From Actinobacteria bacterium UBA2279 (GTDB taxonomy: Bacteria > Actinomycetota > Coriobacteriia > Anaerosomatales > Anaerosomataceae), in contig DDWT01000008.1 in assembly GCA_002347365.1 (NCBI GenBank), positions 26,088 through 90,087 of the forward strand: DNA of 64,000 nt, in the 5' to 3' direction. Numbering within the stretch: the first letter of the stretch is position 1; the number at the start of each line of letters is the position of its first letter. The notes beneath the pieces are model-generated. The model did no database searches. It was not told where the DNA came from and was given only the letters and a program-made list of their open reading frames with translations. The position numbers and the translations under genes were made by a program. Shown piece after piece: positions 60,778 to 64,000 of this stretch.

Positions 60778-63051
60778 CTATGCGCACTTGCTGTAGCCGC
60801 ACGCCCTGCAGACCGCACAACCGGATTCATGCTCGAGTGAGCCCCCACATTCGGGACATGCTCCCGACAGGTTGTCCAGTTGATCGCCGTTCTTCGACAC
60901 GATCGTGCTTGCGTGACCCGTCTCCATCCATTCCAGGTAGTGCTCCATGGCGATGCCGACGGCGTCCGCACACGAGAGCACCTTGCCGCCCTGGGCCCAT
61001 GCTGGACTGGGGCACCGTATGCCTCTGAGATGCTTGATGATCGCCTGAGGGTCAACCCCGGCACGCAGCGAGACCGAGATCATGCGCGACAGGGCCTCAG
61101 ACTGCGACGAAGCACATCCGCCCGACTTTCCCATCTGGGTGAACACCTCGCACAGGCCCTGCTCGTCCGAGTTGATGGTGATATAGAGGTTGCCGCAACC
61201 GGTTTGTATCTTCTCGGTCCGGCCAAGCGTGATGCTCGGGCGCGGGCGCGGCTCTATCTCACCATGGCGCTGGGTCTCGACCTCTCCCTGGGCGCTCTTT
61301 CCGGTGGTAAGCACCTGGCCTGCCTTGGAGCCGTCGCGATAGATCGTGACGCCCTTGACACCCAACTCGTGCGCGAGGTCATACACCTTGCGGACGTCCT
61401 CCGGCAAGGCTTCACTGCCGAAGTTGACCGTCTTAGACACCGCGTTGTCCGTGTACTTCTGGAAGGACGCCTGCATCTTGATATGCCATTCGGGAGCGAT
61501 ATCGTGGGCCGTGACGAACACGTCCCGTACCTCTCTTGGAACGGCCTCCATGTCGTGCAGACTGCCATGCTCGGCAATCAGATTCATCAGCTCGCGACTG
61601 TAGAAGCCCTGCTTGACCGCGATGTCCTCGAATAGCGGATTGACCTCGATCAGGCGGTCATTGTCCATGACCGTCCGAACATAACTGACAGCGAAGAGCG
61701 GCTCGATTCCCGAGCTGCAGTTGGCGATGATCGACAGTGTCCCGGTCGGGGCAATAGTGGTGACCGTCGCATTGCGCAACTTGATCCCCTCGGGGGTGTC
61801 ATAGATGGATCCCTCGAAGTTCGGAAACACCCCTCGCGTCTCGGCGAGCTTCACGGAGGCAGCCCGAGCCTCGGCTTCGATGAAGCCCATGACCTTCTCT
61901 CCGAGTGCGACAGCATCCTCGCTGTCGTAGGAGACTCCCATCATGATCAGCAGGTCGGCCCAGCCCATGACGCCCAGGCCTATCTTGCGATTACCGCGAG
62001 CGAGTTCGCTGATCTTCTCCAAGGGGTATTCGTTCACATCGATCACGTTGTCGAGGAAGTGAACCCCTCGATGTACGACATCCGCGAGTCGATCCCAATC
62101 CACATCGGGGCCGTTGTCCGTGTAGCGCACGAAGCGCGACAGGTTCACAGAGCCAAGGTTGCACGCCTCATAGGGCAGCAGTGGCTGCTCGCCACAGGGA
62201 TTGGTCGACTCGATCTCACCCAGGCGCGGGGTCGGGTTATCGCGGTTCATGCGATCTATGAATATGATGCCCGGATCACCGGTCGCCCAGGCCATGTCGA
62301 CGATCAGCTCATAGACCTCGCGCGCGTCAAGCTGGCCGCCGATCTCCTTGGTCCGAGGGTTGTAAAGCGGGTAGCTGGTGCCCGCCTCAACGGCGTTCAT
62401 GAACTCCTCGGTCAATGCGACCGAGATGTTGAAGTTCGCGAAATCCCCGTCCTCTTTGCACTTGATGAACTTGAGAATGTCCGGATGGTCGATTCGCAGA
62501 ACACCCATGTTGGCGCCCCGCCGGGTACCGCCCTGCTTCACGGCTTCCGTCGCCTGGTTGAACACACGCATGAACGAGACGGGGCCGGAGGACACTCCCT
62601 GAGTCGAGCGAACCTGATCGCCGCCGGGACGCAAGCGCGAGAATGAGAACCCGGTGCCTCCACCTGACTTGTGGATGAGCGCCGTGTCGCGGACGGCTCC
62701 AAAGATCGAGTCCATGGAGTCATCGACGGGCAATACGAAACACGCAGAGAGCTGCTGGAGCTCGCGGCCGGCGTTCATGAGCGTTGGGGAGTTGGGGAGG
62801 AACTCGAGCGACGTCATAAGGTCATAGAAGTCCGCGGCCACCCGTGCAACCTCTGTCGCGTCCGAGTCGTAGCGCAGTTCAGCAGAAGCGATGTTCTCGG
62901 CGACACGCCTGAACATGTCCGAAGGCTGCTCGACTGCGTTACCCTCCTCGTCCTTCTTCAGGTAGCGCTTGCGCAGCACCATAAGGCTGTTGGGAGACAG
63001 CGTTTCATTAATCGTCTTCGGATAGGTGGCAGTCTCATTCAAGTCAGCCAT
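60778..63051 (-). CDS. nrdJ: Adenosylcobalamin-dependent ribonucleotide reductase (class II)
   Basis: 757 residues. The 10-stranded barrel core has LPNSPTLMNAG, SACFVLPV (first redox Cys), SGGGTGFSFSRLRP, and the radical-site region NPCGEQPLLPYEACNLGSVNL (NxCxE). APTGTLSIIANCSSGIEP follows. The C-terminal tail carries CPECGGSLE ... CRACGYSKC, a Cys-rich segment used for thiol exchange or zinc binding. Oxygen-independent dNTP synthesis. ATG at 63051 with GGGAGG upstream; the frame beyond it is leader. Promoter carries two NrdR-like boxes. Confidence 0.96.
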   Translation of the reverse strand: MADLNETATYPKTINETLSPNSLMVLRKRYLKKDEEGNAVEQPSDMFRRVAENIASAELRYDSDATEVARVAADFYDLMTSLEFLPNSPTLMNAGRELQQLSACFVLPVDDSMDSIFGAVRDTALIHKSGGGTGFSFSRLRPGGDQVRSTQGVSSGPVSFMRVFNQATEAVKQGGTRRGANMGVLRIDHPDILKFIKCKEDGDFANFNISVALTEEFMNAVEAGTSYPLYNPRTKEIGGQLDAREVYELIVDMAWATGDPGIIFIDRMNRDNPTPRLGEIESTNPCGEQPLLPYEACNLGSVNLSRFVRYTDNGPDVDWDRLADVVHRGVHFLDNVIDVNEYPLEKISELARGNRKIGLGVMGWADLLIMMGVSYDSEDAVALGEKVMGFIEAEARAASVKLAETRGVFPNFEGSIYDTPEGIKLRNATVTTIAPTGTLSIIANCSSGIEPLFAVSYVRTVMDNDRLIEVNPLFEDIAVKQGFYSRELMNLIAEHGSLHDMEAVPREVRDVFVTAHDIAPEWHIKMQASFQKYTDNAVSKTVNFGSEALPEDVRKVYDLAHELGVKGVTIYRDGSKAGQVLTTGKSAQGEVETQRHGEIEPRPRPSITLGRTEKIQTGCGNLYITINSDEQGLCEVFTQMGKSGGCASSQSEALSRMISVSLRAGVDPQAIIKHLRGIRCPSPAWAQGGKVLSCADAVGIAMEHYLEWMETGHASTIVSKNGDQLDNLSGACPECGGSLEHESGCAVCRACGYSKCA

Positions 63052-63120
63052 CGGTGTCCTCCCAGCGGCGTAGATTCGTCGGCTATACGGCGAATGGCGT
63101 GGTCCCTCATGGTGCCCATG

Positions 63121-63136
63121 CCACAATATGTTGCGC
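63121..63136 (-). promoter_or_regulatory. NrdR box, downstream copy
   Basis: 16-bp palindrome-like CACAATATGTTGCG core, close to the NrdR consensus (ACACwATATATwGTGT). It lies just after the predicted -10 of nrdJ, around the transcription start. Its centre is 31 bp from the second box. Confidence 0.65.
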
Positions 63137-63142
63137 CTTACC

Positions 63143-63172
63143 AGTCTAGTCGCGGCATATATAGTGCGTCAA
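63143..63172 (-). promoter_or_regulatory. Promoter of nrdJ-dcd
   Basis: Minus strand: -35 TTGACG (63172-63167), 18-bp spacer, -10 TAGACT (63148-63143). The predicted start near 63136 leaves a leader of about 85 nt before the ATG. No cobalamin riboswitch pattern is seen in the leader. Confidence 0.65.
63152..63167 (-). promoter_or_regulatory. NrdR box, upstream copy
   Basis: ATATATAGTG half matches the NrdR consensus well; the other half is weaker. It sits between the -35 and -10 of nrdJ. The 15-bp gap to the downstream box (three helical turns centre to centre) is the spacing reported for paired NrdR sites. Confidence 0.6.
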
Positions 63173-63247
63173 TCCGCGCAGGACGAACGGCGTGTGTTCC
63201 CCGCCGTACGGCGAACAAGGCGAGTACGAATGCACCCTAAACACAGA

Positions 63248-63279
63248 TGAGCGCCATCCGTGTTGACGGACGGCGCTCA
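63248..63279 (-). terminator. Stem-loop after the NifU-like gene
   Basis: TGAGCGCC-TCCG paired with CGGA-GGCGCTCA, one A/C mismatch, 6-nt loop, followed on the minus strand by TCTGTGTTT. Probable terminator separating the NifU-like gene from the nrdJ promoter. Confidence 0.6.
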
Positions 63280-63302
63280 TGCTGAGATACAAGCGTGCAC
63301 GC

Positions 63303-63521
63303 CTAGACCGGCTCCACGCGCTCCACTTCAGGAATCTCCTGCTTCAGGACTCGCTCCACACCATTGGACAGTGTCAGCTGAGACATCGGGCAGCCCGCGC
63401 AGGCGCCAACCAACCGCACCTTCACCACGCCACCTTCAACATCCACCAACTCGACGTCCCCGCCGTCGGCCTGAAGGGCCGGGCGGATCTTGTCGAGGAC
63501 TTCCTGGACGCGTTCTTTCAC
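63303..63521 (-). CDS. NifU C-terminal-domain iron-sulfur scaffold protein
   Basis: 72 residues consisting of a single NifU-type domain: [20 protein letters not shown] and the cluster motif CAGCPMS (CxxC). Acts as a scaffold or carrier for Fe-S clusters. GTG at 63521 with AGGAG seven bases upstream; the open frame upstream lacks a ribosome site. Single-gene unit just after the rRNA operon and bounded by a stem-loop. Confidence 0.92.
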   Translation of the reverse strand: MKERVQEVLDKIRPALQADGGDVELVDVEGGVVKVRLVGACAGCPMSQLTLSNGVERVLKQEIPEVERVEPV

Positions 63522-63649
63522 GATGCGTCTCCTCTCCCGACTGACTCGTTCACCAGCAGCAAACGAGCGGATGTACTCACGACAACCACCAGATGATAGC
63601 ACTATTCATGCCACGCCTAGCGGGAGTGCAACTCCACTTTGAAAACACT

Positions 63650-63795
63650 AGAGCCGTTGGATGTGCTCAGCGGCGTCCTACTCTCCCACGGCCTACGCCG
63701 CAGTACCATTGGCGCTGGAGGGCTTAACTTCCGAGTTCGGAATGGGATCGGGTGTACCCCCTCCGCCATAACCACTGAACACATCCAACGGCTCT
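63650..63795. repeat. Inverted repeat enclosing 5S rRNA
   Basis: A perfect 16-bp inverted repeat, 63650-63665 with 63780-63795, brackets the 5S gene. In the transcript it extends the 5S terminal helix into a long processing stalk, the usual substrate for RNase III or related maturation enzymes. Confidence 0.75.
63664..63781 (-). rRNA. rrf: 5S ribosomal RNA
   Basis: Reads on the minus strand as a typical 5S with CCGATCCCATTCCGAACTCG, then GAAGTTAAGCCCTCCAGCGC, and ends GGGAGAGTAGGACGCCGCTG. The terminal helix pairs. Length is about 118 nt; exact mature ends are estimated from the helix and homologues (plus or minus a few bases). It is the last gene of the rRNA operon. Confidence 0.95.
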
Positions 63796-63907
63796 CGTCG
63801 TTGGATTCGTCGCTCTCACGACAGATATCCGATTTTCAAAGTGCGCCCTCGGTGCGGTTCGCACCCTGAGAGCTGTATAGCGATCTCGAGAATTTTGAAT
63901 AGAAGAT
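63782..63907 (-). other. 23S-5S spacer of the rRNA operon
   Basis: About 125 bases between the 3' end of 23S and the 5S gene. Contains a small hairpin (GGTGCG-AAC-CGCACC on the minus strand) and no tRNA. Confidence 0.7.
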
Positions 63908-64000
63908 CAAGACCTCGGCCGATTAGTACTGCTCGGCTGAACACATTGCTGTGCGTACACCTGCAGCCTATCAACCTCGTAGTCTACGAGGGGCCTTACC
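63908..64000 (-). rRNA. rrl: 23S ribosomal RNA, 3' end, cut by window edge
   Basis: On the minus strand the segment contains GTTGATAGGCTGCAGGTGTA and ends ACTAATCGGCCGAGGTCTT, the well-known 3' terminal part of bacterial 23S rRNA. Only about 93 bases lie in the window. Transcribed toward 5S. Confidence 0.93.

Noticed and set aside
63052..63120. Cobalamin riboswitch before the B12-dependent reductase
   Set aside because: No B12-box-like sequence or suitable length; NrdR boxes explain the conserved-looking elements.
63782..63907. tRNA gene in the 23S-5S spacer
   Set aside because: No cloverleaf or T-loop sequence found; only a small hairpin.

Overview
The window looks like chromosome from a high-GC actinobacterium. 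It resembles the anaerobic Coriobacteriia / OPB41 (Anaerosomatales) type more than Streptomyces or Mycobacterium, although this placement is inferred from gene content alone. Supporting signs are the actinobacterial gene order (pdxST-yebC-ruvCAB ... yajC-secDF ... rel-hisS-aspS-rarA ... alaS-ruvX-mltG-aroE), frequent GTG starts and 4-bp stop/start overlaps. Anaerobic-type genes are also present: a B12-dependent class II ribonucleotide reductase and a superoxide reductase. No insertion sequence, phage gene, CRISPR array or tRNA was seen, and almost all genes read on the minus strand.

Layout, low to high coordinates. 1-11.4 kb is a type IV pilus block. In transcription order it runs PilB-like ATPase, roadblock/LC7 protein, PATAN/DUF4388 protein with Glu-Pro repeats, small GTPase, membrane-anchored Pro-rich protein, PilB, PilT, PilC, major prepilin, prepilin peptidase and the first codons of another prepilin. 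11.4-23.6 kb holds aroE, a YqeG phosphatase, an ABC exporter, mltG, ruvX, alaS, an AI-2E family permease, a sigma-B/F type sigma factor with an RsbW-like partner, and rarA. 23.6-30.4 kb holds a lipoprotein, aspS, hisS, an MBL-fold hydrolase and rel. 30.4-34.0 kb is a single 1214-codon gene joining RecJ, a HIRAN domain and a RecQ-like helicase. 34.1-38.5 kb holds secF, secD, an HD-domain protein, yajC and tgt.

38.6-45.8 kb is more mixed: an ECF sigma factor and its membrane anti-sigma factor (plus strand), queA and queH, cspA with a long leader, a secreted protein, folD, a cysteine hydrolase, a superoxide reductase and a lipoprotein. 45.9-50.4 kb is ruvB-ruvA-ruvC-yebC-pdxT-pdxS. 50.5-60.2 kb holds a DUF3048 lipoprotein, two small Cys-rich proteins, lgt-htpX-lemA, a rhomboid protease, azlCD, a DUF1015 protein, an HhH-GPD DNA glycosylase and a geranylgeranyl-reductase-like flavoprotein. 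60.2-63.5 kb holds dcd, nrdJ (behind a probable NrdR-controlled promoter) and a NifU-like protein. The window ends in an rRNA operon read on the minus strand: 5S, then the 3' end of 23S.

Functional themes are pilus assembly with an apparent GTPase/roadblock control module, DNA repair and recombination (RuvABC, RuvX, RarA, RecJ-helicase, HhH-GPD), protein export and lipoprotein maturation (SecDF-YajC, Lgt, HtpX, rhomboid), queuosine tRNA modification (Tgt, QueA, QueH), nucleotide supply (NrdJ, Dcd, FolD) and stress regulation (Rel, two sigma/anti-sigma pairs, CspA). The strongest candidates for something new are the RecJ-HIRAN-helicase fusion and the small-GTPase/roadblock/PATAN module inside the pilus operon. 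No gap exceeds 300 bases; the longest are about 250 bases (24128-24373, 42146-42383, 63052-63302).
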